In this document: in pieces, positions 1 to 7,753 of the stretch
Numbering within the stretch: position 1 is the stretch's first letter
Layout of the letters: every line of letters starts with the position of its first letter
Source: SCGC-AG-212-J23 sp035649175
GTDB taxonomy: Bacteria > Pseudomonadota > Gammaproteobacteria > Burkholderiales > SG8-39
NCBI GenBank assembly: GCA_035649175.1
Contig: DASRKB010000102.1
Coordinates: 1-64,000, forward strand
Direction: 5' to 3'
DNA length: 64,000 bases
Translations under genes and position numbers: made by a program
Notes under the pieces: model-generated
Databases searched by the model: none
Told to the model about the DNA's origin: nothing
The model's input: only the letters and a program-made list of their open reading frames with translations

Positions 1-84
1 GACCGTGGGCATGTTTTCGAGGTTCCAGAAACAAACCGGGCGGCCACGTCTACACCTCCGTAGCCGCCCAGGGGCTAAAAAAGA
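1..84 (-). ncRNA. Possible structured non-coding RNA, runs off window edge
   Basis: Read on the minus strand, the stretch downstream of a good sigma70-like promoter (91-120) has no convincing reading frame. It contains a strong stem: positions 39-49 pair with 60-70 through one mismatch, with a loop of about 10 nt. The transcript would start near position 84 and leave the window at position 1, so its 3' end is unseen. A promoter directly followed by a GC-rich stem without a gene suits a small RNA (6S RNA is one candidate to test) or a structured leader of a gene outside the window. I cannot assign a family by eye. Confidence 0.3.
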
Positions 85-90
85 GGCCGG

Positions 91-120
91 ATTATAAAGA
101 GGAAAACGGGGTCAGCGCAA
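91..120 (-). promoter_or_regulatory. Sigma70-like promoter reading toward the window start
   Basis: On the minus strand a perfect -10 TATAAT (91-96) lies 18 bp downstream of a -35-like TTGCGC (115-120). The -35 hexamer overlaps the last two sense codons of the gene at 112-582, so the promoter sits at that gene's 3' end and must serve something downstream, namely the candidate RNA at 1-84. Confidence 0.45.
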
Positions 121-582
121 GGAATCCGAAGGCTCGGCAACGAAGCCGAATCGCGCCGCAACACCGGCGCGGTCGATGGGAACCAACTCGTCGGCCTGAT
201 CAGCGTAGCGCTGGAGGTCCCGGTCGTCCAGAAGGCCGATGCCGCGCTCACCCAGGATCAGTACCGAGCCCTCATCGTCGAGATAGGTCTCAAGGGCGGA
301 AATTTCACTGCCACACTGGTCGAGCAGGCGCCCATTGCCCTCGTAATGAAAGACGAAGGGGGTGTACGCGAGCGTCACGAAAACGCGCTGCGGGCCGTTC
401 TGGAAGTACCAGCAGCCGCGCGCGTCCGACGCATAGTTGCGTCCGATGAAGGCCCGCAGCGCCGCCTTGGCGACCGTCTGCCCCTTGATGCGCCAGTTGC
501 CGCGACGGTCGAGCGAAAGCCAGCCGTAGACCGCCGGGACGTTCGGCCACTTCGCCATGCCGCGTGCGACGGCGTCGTCCAT
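112..582 (-). CDS. Conserved hypothetical protein with DUF2944-like sequence
   Basis: A 156-residue soluble protein with no signal peptide or membrane segment. The N-terminal half (MAKWPNVPAVYGWLSLDRRG, residues 9-28) looks like a family common in betaproteobacteria that I recall as DUF2944; the family number is from memory and uncertain. The function is unknown. The second half contains an acidic stretch ending in an ILGERGIGLLDDRDLQRYAD segment. It is divergent from the acyl-CoA ligase at 611, whose promoter region overlaps its 5' end. The start ATG at 582 is the only good candidate. Its 3' end carries a promoter for a downstream transcript. Confidence 0.6.
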   Translation of the reverse strand: MDDAVARGMAKWPNVPAVYGWLSLDRRGNWRIKGQTVAKAALRAFIGRNYASDARGCWYFQNGPQRVFVTLAYTPFVFHYEGNGRLLDQCGSEISALETYLDDEGSVLILGERGIGLLDDRDLQRYADQADELVPIDRAGVAARFGFVAEPSDSLR

Positions 583-610
583 GAAGCTAGAATCTTCCGC
601 AGGAGGAGCG

Positions 611-2269
611 ATGAGCGCAATCGAGCTGTATCTCTCGCGGCCTTGGCTCGCCCACTACCAGAACGGCGTCCCGGCCTCGGTCGAGGTTCCGGCGAAAACG
701 GTACCGCAGGCGTTCGACGAGGCGACCGAGCGATCGCCCGGGCGCGCCGCGGTTATCTTCTACGGCCGGTCGATCACCTACCGCGAGCTGCGGGAGGCCA
801 CGGACCGGCTCGCCCGCGGGCTGGCGGGCCTCGGGGTGCGCAAGGGCGACCGCGTCGCGCTTTACCTGGTCAACAGCCCGCAGTTCATCATCGCCTATTT
901 CGCAGCGCTGAAATGCGGCGCGACGGTCACGCCGATCAGCCCGGTCTATACGAGTCACGAGGTCCGCTTCCAGCTCGAGGACAGCGGCGCGCGTGTCGTC
1001 ATCTGTCAGGACATCCTTCATGAGAAGGTCGCCAAGTCGGGAGCCCGGCTCGATGCGGTCGTCGTGACCAATGTGGGCGAGTACCTGCCCGCGCTGAAGC
1101 GCATGTTCTCGAAGAAAGCGGAGGTGCGCGGCACCGTGCACTGGCTCCAGGATCTGCTGAAGGCGAACCCGGCAGAGCCGCCGGAGGTCGCCATCGATCC
1201 CCGCACCGACCTCGCCGCGCTCCCCTACACGGGCGGCACGACCGGCAACCCTAAGGGCGTGATGCTCACGCACTACAACCTCGTGGCCGCGCAGGCCATG
1301 GGGCAGGCCACCTTCTCGGTGTTCGAGCCCGGCAAGGAAGTCATACTCGCGTTCCTGCCCTTCTTCCATATCTACGGCCAGGTCGTGATCATGCTGAACG
1401 GCCTGTGCCAGGGGAACCTGCTCGTGCTCTTCACGAGCCCGGACACCGAGGCAATCCTCGAGGCAATGGAACGCTACCGCGCCACGGTGTTCTACGGCGT
1501 CCCCACGCTCTACGAATACCTCAAGGACCACAAGGACACCAACAAGACCGACTGGAAGCGGCTGAAGGTGATCCTCTCGGGCGCCGACACACTGCACGAG
1601 TCGACGATGCGGGGCTGGTCGCGTCGCACCGGCTCGAACATCATCGAGGGATACGGGCTTTCGGAAACGTGCGCCACCAGCCACGTCAATCCTCTGCACC
1701 GACCCAAGAGCGGCTCCTTCGGATGCCCCATCCCGGGCATGCAGGCGGCGGTCCTCGATCCGCAGTCGCTGGAGTTCGTGGCACCCGGTGAAACCGGCGA
1801 GCTCGTGCTCGCCGGCCCGAACATCATGCAGGGATACTGGAACCGGCCGGACGAGACCACGCGTGCCTTCGTCGAGCGCGCGGGCATCCGCTGGATGCGC
1901 ACAGGCGATATCGTGCGTATGGACGAGGAGGGCTACTTCCACTTCTACGATCGCTCGAAGGACCTGATCAAGTACAAGGGGTACTCGATCTTCGCCAAGG
2001 ACGTCGAGGACATCCTCTACAGCCACCCGAAGGTGAAGGCAGCCGGCGTGATCGGCGTGCCAGATCCCGCGGTCGGCCAGCGCATCAAGGCGATCGTCGT
2101 GCTGCAGAGCGACGCGCGCGGTCAACTCAGCGAGGACGACATCAAGGCCTATTGCCGCCAAAGCCTCGCCGAGTACAAGGTGCCGCACGTGGTGGAGTTC
2201 CGCGGCGAGCTGCCGAAGACCGACGTGGGCAAGGTCTCGCGCCGCGAGCTGCGCGAGGAAGCGGGCTGA
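611..2269 (+). CDS. Long-chain-type fatty acid/aryl acid--CoA ligase (AMP-forming)
   Basis: A 552-residue ANL-superfamily adenylating enzyme that should activate a carboxylic acid to acyl-AMP and then acyl-CoA in the cytoplasm. The AMP-binding signature YTGGTTGNPKGVMLTH lies near residues 205-220, the GYGLSETCATSH motif in the middle, and the C-terminal subdomain holds TGDIVRMDEEGYFHF and the catalytic-lysine region PKTDVGKVSRREL. The ATG at 611 was chosen because an AGGAGG ribosome-binding site precedes it at about 5 nt; a longer in-frame reading from 557 has none. A TAGAAT -10-like box is at 588-593. It is followed at 28 bp by livG and livF, so the imported substrate is probably a carboxylic acid that this enzyme primes. 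The exact acid cannot be told from sequence. Confidence 0.88.
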   Translation: MSAIELYLSRPWLAHYQNGVPASVEVPAKTVPQAFDEATERSPGRAAVIFYGRSITYRELREATDRLARGLAGLGVRKGDRVALYLVNSPQFIIAYFAALKCGATVTPISPVYTSHEVRFQLEDSGARVVICQDILHEKVAKSGARLDAVVVTNVGEYLPALKRMFSKKAEVRGTVHWLQDLLKANPAEPPEVAIDPRTDLAALPYTGGTTGNPKGVMLTHYNLVAAQAMGQATFSVFEPGKEVILAFLPFFHIYGQVVIMLNGLCQGNLLVLFTSPDTEAILEAMERYRATVFYGVPTLYEYLKDHKDTNKTDWKRLKVILSGADTLHESTMRGWSRRTGSNIIEGYGLSETCATSHVNPLHRPKSGSFGCPIPGMQAAVLDPQSLEFVAPGETGELVLAGPNIMQGYWNRPDETTRAFVERAGIRWMRTGDIVRMDEEGYFHFYDRSKDLIKYKGYSIFAKDVEDILYSHPKVKAAGVIGVPDPAVGQRIKAIVVLQSDARGQLSEDDIKAYCRQSLAEYKVPHVVEFRGELPKTDVGKVSRRELREEAG

Positions 2270-2297
2270 TCAACCCGCGAGCGCCTCGAGTCGCCAA

Positions 2298-3071
2298 GTG
2301 ACTGCGCCATTCTTCTCCGCCGAGCATCTCACCAAGCGCTTCGGCGGGCTCACCGCCGTGAACGATGTCAGCTTCTCCCTCGGGCGCGACGAGATCGTCG
2401 GCCTGATCGGGCCAAATGGCGCCGGTAAGACGACGCTGCTACGCCTCATCACCAAGATCCTGCGGTCCGATGAAGGGCGCATCCTCCTCAACGGCGAGGA
2501 TCTCACGGCGCTGCGTCCGTGGGAGGTAGTGGAGCGCGGCATCGCGGGCACGTTCCAGAACATGCGTCCTTTCCGCCATCTTCCCATCGTCGCGAACGTC
2601 ATGGTCCCGCTGGTCGCGCCGCGCGGGCGCCGCGGCGGCGAATGGGTGAAGCGCATCGAGGCGAAGGCGATGGACGCGCTCGAGTTCGTGGGCATCTCGG
2701 ACATGGCGCTCGAGCCGGCGTCCGCGCTCTCGCAGGGGGATCTCAAGCGCCTCGAGGTCGCGCGCGCGATCGCCACCGAGCCCGAGCTGCTGCTGCTCGA
2801 TGAGCCGCTGGGCGGGCTCAATCCCGCGGAATCGGAGCTGCTCGCGAAGTCGATCCGCCGCCTGCACAAGGGCGGACGATTCGGCCGGCTGCACTCGGAG
2901 GGGCCCGCCGTGCTCATGATCGAGCACAAGCTGAAGGAGCTCATGTCGATCGTCGACCGCGTGATCGTCGTGGACTACGGCCAGATCATCGCCGACGGCA
3001 CGCCGGCGGAGGTCGTCCGCAATCCGAAAGTCATCGAGGCATATCTGGGGACCGAGCATGCCGCTGCTTGA
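2298..3071 (+). CDS. livG: Branched-chain amino acid-type ABC transporter ATPase LivG
   Basis: A 257-residue cytoplasmic ATPase that would power a Liv-type (HAAT) importer. Walker A GPNGAGKTT is at residues 38-46, Walker B LLLLDEP near 166-172, and the signature is LSQGDLKRLEVARA rather than a canonical LSGGQ, as is common in LivG. The C-terminal AEVVRNPKVIEAYLGTE segment is typical of the family. The start is GTG at 2298. The gene overlaps livF by 14 nt, implying translational coupling. The matching permeases and binding protein (livM, livH, livK) are encoded convergently just downstream. In this setting with an acyl-CoA ligase the substrate may be an aromatic or branched organic acid rather than an amino acid; that is inference. 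Confidence 0.93.
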   Translation: MTAPFFSAEHLTKRFGGLTAVNDVSFSLGRDEIVGLIGPNGAGKTTLLRLITKILRSDEGRILLNGEDLTALRPWEVVERGIAGTFQNMRPFRHLPIVANVMVPLVAPRGRRGGEWVKRIEAKAMDALEFVGISDMALEPASALSQGDLKRLEVARAIATEPELLLLDEPLGGLNPAESELLAKSIRRLHKGGRFGRLHSEGPAVLMIEHKLKELMSIVDRVIVVDYGQIIADGTPAEVVRNPKVIEAYLGTEHAAA

Positions 3072-3807
3072 AGTGAGGGATCTGAGCGTGCGCTACGACA
3101 AGGCGCAGATCCTGAGCGGCGTGTCCCTCGAGGTGGACGACGGCGAGTTCGTCGGCCTCGTCGGCCCGAACGGCGCCGGCAAGTCAACGTTGCTGCGCGC
3201 CATCTCCGGCATCGTGCAGTTCGAGGCGCGCGCGAAACGCGGCACGGCGGGCGACATCGTGCTCGAGGGCGAGGTTCGCTTCGCCGGCGAGCGCATCGAC
3301 ATGCTGCCCGCGCATGAGATCCGCATGCGCGGTCTCGTGCACTGCCCCGAGCGGCGCCGGCCGTTCCGCGAGCTCACGGCCCTGGAGAACCTGCTCGCCG
3401 GCGCGTTTCTCTCCAGGAGCTCCGCAGAAACCCAGCGGCGGCTCGAGCACTGCTTCGCCCTCTTTCCTAGGCTTGCGGAGCGCAAAGAGCAGATCGCGGG
3501 CACGCTTTCCGGGGGCGAGCAACAGATGCTCGCCACCGCGCGCGCGCTGATGTTCGACGCGAAGCTGCTCGCGATCGACGAGCCCTCGCTCGGGCTCGCG
3601 CCGAAGATCCGCGAGGAACTCTTCGCCGCGATCGCGCGCATCCACGCCGAAGGCGTGCCGGTGCTGCTGATCGAGCAGGAGGTCGGGCAAGTGTTCCGCA
3701 TGGCCGACCGCAATTACGTGCTTTCCCAGGGCCGCATCATTGCCGCCGGGAGCGGAGACTCACTGATGGCCGACGAGACGCTCCGCGCGGGCTACCTGGG
3801 CCTTTAG
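3058..3807 (+). CDS. livF: Branched-chain amino acid-type ABC transporter ATPase LivF
   Basis: A 249-residue second ATPase of the Liv-type importer. Walker A GPNGAGKST lies at residues 36-44, the signature LSGGEQQMLATARAL near 150, and Walker B LLAIDEPSLGLAP near 170. An acidic-basic insertion (FEARAKRGTAGDIVLEGEV) after Walker A makes it slightly longer than the roughly 235 residues usual for LivF. It begins inside the end of livG (14-nt overlap). Its last 48 nt overlap the 3' end of the convergent livM, so transcripts from the two halves of the transporter would be antisense to each other there. Confidence 0.93.
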   Translation: MPLLEVRDLSVRYDKAQILSGVSLEVDDGEFVGLVGPNGAGKSTLLRAISGIVQFEARAKRGTAGDIVLEGEVRFAGERIDMLPAHEIRMRGLVHCPERRRPFRELTALENLLAGAFLSRSSAETQRRLEHCFALFPRLAERKEQIAGTLSGGEQQMLATARALMFDAKLLAIDEPSLGLAPKIREELFAAIARIHAEGVPVLLIEQEVGQVFRMADRNYVLSQGRIIAAGSGDSLMADETLRAGYLGL

Positions 3808-4836
3808 GGTCGCGCTGCACAATCTGCAGGCCTTGCGCCAGGCGCCGTTTCGCTGCTTGCAGCGCGGGCAATGCGTCTCGACCTTGTCTCGCACCCAGGG
3901 AGCGAGCCCGCGCGGCATGAACAGCAGTACGAGCAGCACGATGACCGCGAAGATGAGCAGGCGCAGCTCGCCGAAGGCCTTGAAGGTGCCCAGCCACTCG
4001 GTGAACGGATACAGCAGGAATACCGCCGCAACCGGGCCATAGATAGTCGCCACCCCCCCAAAAATTCCCCAGATCACCACCTGGAACGAGAGCGCGACCT
4101 CAAGGGTCGACGGACCCGCGACGCGGATGTAATGCGCGAAAAGCGCTCCGGCCAGGCCCGCAGCCGCTCCGGAGATGGCGAATACGATGAGCTTGTAGCG
4201 CGGCGTGTTGATTCCCGAGGCGCGCGCCGCCACCTCGTCGTCGCGTATGGCGTGCAGCACGATGCCAAACTTCGAGTCCGCCAGAAGCCAAAGGCCGAAC
4301 ACTACGGCCAGCATGAGGGTCGCGACGACATAGTAGTTTTGGATCGGGGTGAGAAGCAGGCGCCGCAGACCTGAGATGCCGAGTTCACCGCCCGAGAACC
4401 CGGGGAAGGCGAAAAGCAGACCGAGCACGATGAGGGGGAACGCGAGCGTGGCGAGTGAAAGATACGAGCCGCGCAGCCTCAGGCAGAGGTACCCCACCAG
4501 CCAGCCCACGAGCGTGGCCATCGCGGCCCCGGCCCATACCGTGAGCCAGGGCGACAGCCCAAGCTGCTGCGAGAGCAGGCCCGAGGTATAAGCTCCCGCG
4601 CCGAAGAAGAGCGCATGCCCGAAGTTCACTTGGCCTGTGTAGCCGGCCAACATGTCCCAGCTCGCGGCGAAGATGGCGAAGATACACGTCATGGTGAGGA
4701 TGCGGAGCGCATACGCGTCGTCATAGACGAGCGGCAGGCCGAGCACCGCGATCACCCACAGGAGCACGAGCGTGCGCGAAGGCAATACCAGGATCTCGTT
4801 CCGGAGCTCGGCCCATGCTCGGCGGAGCAGATACAT
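3760..4836 (-). CDS. livM: Liv-type ABC permease LivM with C-terminal zinc-ribbon tail
   Basis: A 358-residue inner-membrane permease of the LivM family with many hydrophobic segments; the family motif MLAGYTGQVNFGHALFFGAG is present near residues 61-80. The oddity is the cytoplasmic C-terminus: after the last membrane helix a CPRC (323-326), 10-residue spacer and CRLC (337-340) form a CxxC-x10-CxxC zinc-ribbon-like motif, followed by about 18 basic residues. Ordinary LivM ends soon after the last helix. The stop codon of livH and this start share a base (TGATG), so the two permeases are translationally coupled. The last 16 codons overlap livF in antisense orientation. Confidence 0.92.
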   Translation of the reverse strand: MYLLRRAWAELRNEILVLPSRTLVLLWVIAVLGLPLVYDDAYALRILTMTCIFAIFAASWDMLAGYTGQVNFGHALFFGAGAYTSGLLSQQLGLSPWLTVWAGAAMATLVGWLVGYLCLRLRGSYLSLATLAFPLIVLGLLFAFPGFSGGELGISGLRRLLLTPIQNYYVVATLMLAVVFGLWLLADSKFGIVLHAIRDDEVAARASGINTPRYKLIVFAISGAAAGLAGALFAHYIRVAGPSTLEVALSFQVVIWGIFGGVATIYGPVAAVFLLYPFTEWLGTFKAFGELRLLIFAVIVLLVLLFMPRGLAPWVRDKVETHCPRCKQRNGAWRKACRLCSATLKAQVARAERLVGHQ

Positions 4837-5705
4837 CAGCGTTCCTCCTCGAAGGCCACTCCGAATAGGCCCTCGGGACGCACGAGCAGCACGGCGACCA
4901 TGATGGCAAGCGCCACCGCGCCTTTCAGGTACGCGCCGGCAGGCACGGCGAAGACGGTGATGGCCTCAACGTACCCGATGACCAGCGCGCCGATCAGGCT
5001 CCCTTTCATGCTTCCCAGCCCTCCCAGCACGACGATGGCTAGCATGGTGACAAGAGGCGCGAGCCACATGAACGGATCTACCACGAACACGGGCGCGACC
5101 ACCACCCCCGCGATGGCCGCGAGGGCAACCGAGATGGCCACGGTGGCCATCGCCACCCGGTGCACATCCATCCCCATGAGGTTGGCCACCTCCAGGTCAT
5201 TCGCCGTGGCTCGGATCGCGAGCCCCAGACGGGTGCGGTAAAGCACCAGCCACACCGCCGCCAGCATTGCGGCCGCCACGACGAGTATGAGAAGACGCTG
5301 GTAAGGAATGCTTACGCCCAACACGCGCACGACGCCCTCGAGCGTCGACGGAATGCCCAGGTAGTGGCCACCGAAGAAGACCAGCATCAGCTCCTGGAAG
5401 ATCAGGCCGAGCGCTATCGTGGCGATGAGAACCGCCGCCTCATGCTCGCGCACGGGCTCGATGACCAGCCGATAGCACAGCACCGAAAGAGCCGTCACCG
5501 CGAGAACCGAAAGCACCGCCGATGCCGCGAACCCCAGGCCCGTACGTGTGAGCAGCGCATAGAAGCAGTACGCCGCGAGCATGTAAAAGGCGGTGTGCGC
5601 GATATTGACGATGCGTGCAACGCCAAAGATGAGGGAAAACCCGATCGCGAGCAGCGCATAGACGCCGCTGTTGACCAGCCCGGTGATCAGGATGTCCTGC
5701 AGCAT
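4836..5705 (-). CDS. livH: Liv-type ABC permease LivH
   Basis: A 289-residue inner-membrane permease of the LivH family, with the typical N-terminus MLQDILITGLVNSGVYALLA and the signature LGGLGSMKGSLIGALVIGYV in the C-terminal half. It pairs with LivM to form the transmembrane channel. The start ATG is immediately preceded by the T-run of a hairpin terminator (5706-5732), which leaves no room for a Shine-Dalgarno sequence. Expression therefore depends on readthrough from livK and probably on weak initiation, which fits the lower demand for permease than for binding protein. Confidence 0.92.
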   Translation of the reverse strand: MLQDILITGLVNSGVYALLAIGFSLIFGVARIVNIAHTAFYMLAAYCFYALLTRTGLGFAASAVLSVLAVTALSVLCYRLVIEPVREHEAAVLIATIALGLIFQELMLVFFGGHYLGIPSTLEGVVRVLGVSIPYQRLLILVVAAAMLAAVWLVLYRTRLGLAIRATANDLEVANLMGMDVHRVAMATVAISVALAAIAGVVVAPVFVVDPFMWLAPLVTMLAIVVLGGLGSMKGSLIGALVIGYVEAITVFAVPAGAYLKGAVALAIMVAVLLVRPEGLFGVAFEEER

Positions 5706-5732
5706 AAAAAAGCCCGCTTGCGCGGGCCTTTT
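5706..5732 (-). terminator. Intrinsic terminator/attenuator between livK and livH
   Basis: Positions 5712-5717 and 5722-5727 form a 6-bp all-GC stem with a TTGC-type loop, and on the minus strand it is followed by six T (5706-5711) that directly touch the livH ATG. A T-rich run also follows on the plus strand (5729-5732), so it may act in both directions. It lies within the livKHM transcription unit and should reduce transcription of the permease genes. Confidence 0.75.
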
Positions 5733-5745
5733 CCGAACCTGCCCT

Positions 5746-6957
5746 CTAGGGGAGCTTGAAGGCCTGCATGCCCTTTACCTGCGGCGGCCAGAACGCGACC
5801 TTCTTCCCGTTCTGCCACTGGACGGCGATGCCGGTCGACTTTCCGATGCCCCACACCGGATCGTGTCCCTTGGTGAACTCGATGACACCGCCCGCGCCCA
5901 CGAAGCTCATCTTCTCCATGACAGGGATGAGCTTGTCTGGATCGGTGGTGCCGGCCTTCTCAATCGCTTCCTTTAGGAGCTGGATGGCGTCGTGAGTGCC
6001 GGCGGTGTAGATCGGCGGGCGGCCGAAGCGCGCCCTGAAGCCCTGCACAAAGGGGATCGTCTTGGGCGTCATCTCCACCTCGGCGTAGGTATCGAGCGTG
6101 GCTACGTAGTTAGCCTTGCCGGCGGCAGCCTGCCAGAACTCTTCCTTCTGCGCCTCGACGTTGATGCCGAAGGCGACCGCCTTCATGTTGCGCTCGCCCA
6201 TCTGCCGGCCTACCGTGATGCCTACCGGGCCGGAGAGCAGCGTGAAGATGATGTCCGCGCCGGCCCGGTCGATCGCCGCGAGCTCCGCGGTCACATCCGT
6301 GGCGAGAGCCGAAGGCTGCCAAGTGCCCACGACCTCCATCTGCATCTTCTGGAAGACAGGCGGCATCGCCTTGATGATCGGTTCGTTCCAGATCGCCTTC
6401 TCCGCGAGAATGGCGATCCTCGGGCTTGGCTTGTTCAGCTCCTTGCGGATCTGCCCAGCAACCGAGCCGAGCACGCCTACCAGCGTCCTGCCTAGGTCGG
6501 TGCTGTTCACCGGCGTAATGCGGAACCAGTACTTGAAGCGATCGTAATTCTGCTCCACGCGCTGGGCGAGCTGTGGATGCGCAGAGCCGGCCCCGAGGAA
6601 GATCTTCTTGTAGTCCGCCGCAACCTCCTGCATCGCGAGCACTGCCTCGGAGCGGAAACCGCCGACAAGGAAGTCCACCTTGTTGCGGGTAATGACCCGC
6701 TCGATCGCGTTGGTCGCATCCGTGATCGACTGATGCTCATTGGTGTCGGCGCGCACCAGCTCGATCTGCATCTTCTTGCCGCCGACATCGATCCCGCCGG
6801 CCTTGTTGATTGCGTCGCGCGCCATCTCCGCGCCGAACCAGTGATATTCCCCCTGCGGCTGCGACATCGGTCCGAGCACGCCGATCTTGATCGTTCCCTG
6901 CGCGCCCGCGAGCGGCGCGGCAAGTGCCAATGCGCAGGCGAGCAATGTACGAAGCAT
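5746..6957 (-). CDS. livK: Liv-type ABC transporter periplasmic substrate-binding protein
   Basis: A 403-residue protein of the Peripla_BP_6/LivJ-LivK class. It has a signal peptide (MLRTLLACALALAAPLAGAQ) and the mature N-terminus TIKIGVLGPMSQPQGEY typical of the fold, followed by IELVRADTNEHQSITDATNA. A long in-frame upstream extension exists, but the ATG at 6957 is chosen for its signal peptide and the GAGGAGG ribosome-binding site 6-12 nt upstream. It is the first gene of livKHM and should be made in excess because of the terminator behind it. Its ligand is not predictable from sequence. It is divergent from the comB-like gene with overlapping -10 elements between them. Confidence 0.92.
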   Translation of the reverse strand: MLRTLLACALALAAPLAGAQGTIKIGVLGPMSQPQGEYHWFGAEMARDAINKAGGIDVGGKKMQIELVRADTNEHQSITDATNAIERVITRNKVDFLVGGFRSEAVLAMQEVAADYKKIFLGAGSAHPQLAQRVEQNYDRFKYWFRITPVNSTDLGRTLVGVLGSVAGQIRKELNKPSPRIAILAEKAIWNEPIIKAMPPVFQKMQMEVVGTWQPSALATDVTAELAAIDRAGADIIFTLLSGPVGITVGRQMGERNMKAVAFGINVEAQKEEFWQAAAGKANYVATLDTYAEVEMTPKTIPFVQGFRARFGRPPIYTAGTHDAIQLLKEAIEKAGTTDPDKLIPVMEKMSFVGAGGVIEFTKGHDPVWGIGKSTGIAVQWQNGKKVAFWPPQVKGMQAFKLP

Positions 6958-6976
6958 TAAACCCCTCCTCTTTGGA

Positions 6977-6983
6977 ATACTAT
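6977..6983. promoter_or_regulatory. Symmetric -10 element shared by livK and the comB-like gene
   Basis: The plus strand reads TACTAT (6978-6983) and the minus strand TAGTAT (6982-6977), so one 7-bp core can act as -10 box in both directions. The plus-strand start codon follows after only 7 nt; the minus-strand start (6957) follows after 19 nt with a ribosome-binding site. A minus-strand -35-like TTTGCT lies 16 bp upstream. Confidence 0.4.
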
Positions 6984-6990
6984 CGCGTCG

Positions 6991-7746
6991 ATGTTGCCAG
7001 CAAACCCGATCCACCTCAACCACAAGGTGCACGTGCTCACCCGGAAGGAGGAGCTCGATGGCATCCGCGTCGGCGGGAAGGTGGTGGTGGTGCTCGACAT
7101 CCTGTTCGCCACGACCACGATGGTGACCGCGCTCGCGCACGGCGCGCGCGAGATCCTGCCGGTGCTGGACGAGGCGGCGGCGCGCGCCCAAGCGAGTCAG
7201 TTTCCCGACAGCAATCCCTGCGTCCTCGCCGGAGAGCTCTATGCCGAGGTGCTGCCGGGGTTCGCGCACCCCGCCCCCCTCTCGCTGCTCGAGCACGGGG
7301 TGGACGGGAAAACGGTGGTGTATTCCACGACCAACGGCACGGTCGCGATGACGCAGGCCGCCGGGGCGGCTCGCGTGTACTGCGGCGCGCTGCTGAATGC
7401 CCGGGCGCTTGCCGCCCACATCGTCCGTCATCATCCCAGCGAAACGGTGCTCGTCGTCTGCTCCGGGTCGGGAAACAACTTCAATTTGGAGGACTTCTAC
7501 GGCGCCGGCTACTTCGTCGAGTGTTTCGCCGCCGAGCTCGGCGAGGCGGCGGATTTCTCGGACGCCGCAAAGGCGGCCCTGCTGCTGCAGCGCCACGCAA
7601 AGGCGCCTGAGGCGCTGCTCGAATGCCGCGTCGGGCGGATGATGGTAGCGAAAGGGTTGCGGCGCGAAGTCGAGTTCGCTTGCCGCAACGACGCGTTCCC
7701 AGTCATTCCCGCCCTGGAGGAAGGCCGGTTGCGGCTGGTGGCCTGA
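6991..7746 (+). CDS. 2-phosphosulfolactate phosphatase family protein (ComB-like)
   Basis: A 251-residue protein of the ComB family. The family signatures are visible: VVVVLDILFATTTMVTAL (residues 31-48), YSTTNGTVAM (111-120) and CSGSGNNFNLEDFYGAG (156-172). ComB hydrolyses 2-phosphosulfolactate in coenzyme M biosynthesis of archaea, but bacterial members without the rest of that pathway are common and their substrate is unknown; no other coenzyme M or sulfolactate genes are nearby. The ATG at 6991 has no ribosome-binding site and sits 7 nt after a -10-like TACTAT, suggesting a leaderless mRNA. It ends 7 nt from the convergent endonuclease-fold gene. Confidence 0.8.
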   Translation: MLPANPIHLNHKVHVLTRKEELDGIRVGGKVVVVLDILFATTTMVTALAHGAREILPVLDEAAARAQASQFPDSNPCVLAGELYAEVLPGFAHPAPLSLLEHGVDGKTVVYSTTNGTVAMTQAAGAARVYCGALLNARALAAHIVRHHPSETVLVVCSGSGNNFNLEDFYGAGYFVECFAAELGEAADFSDAAKAALLLQRHAKAPEALLECRVGRMMVAKGLRREVEFACRNDAFPVIPALEEGRLRLVA

Positions 7747-7753
7747 GCGCGCG

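Noticed and set aside
557..610. Longer start for the acyl-CoA ligase
   Set aside because: The extension has no ribosome-binding site, while ATG 611 has AGGAGG at ideal spacing.
587..2188. Long open frame antisense to the acyl-CoA ligase
   Set aside because: It is a shadow of a high-GC gene; its product is Arg/His/Asp-rich with no family resemblance and no start region of its own.
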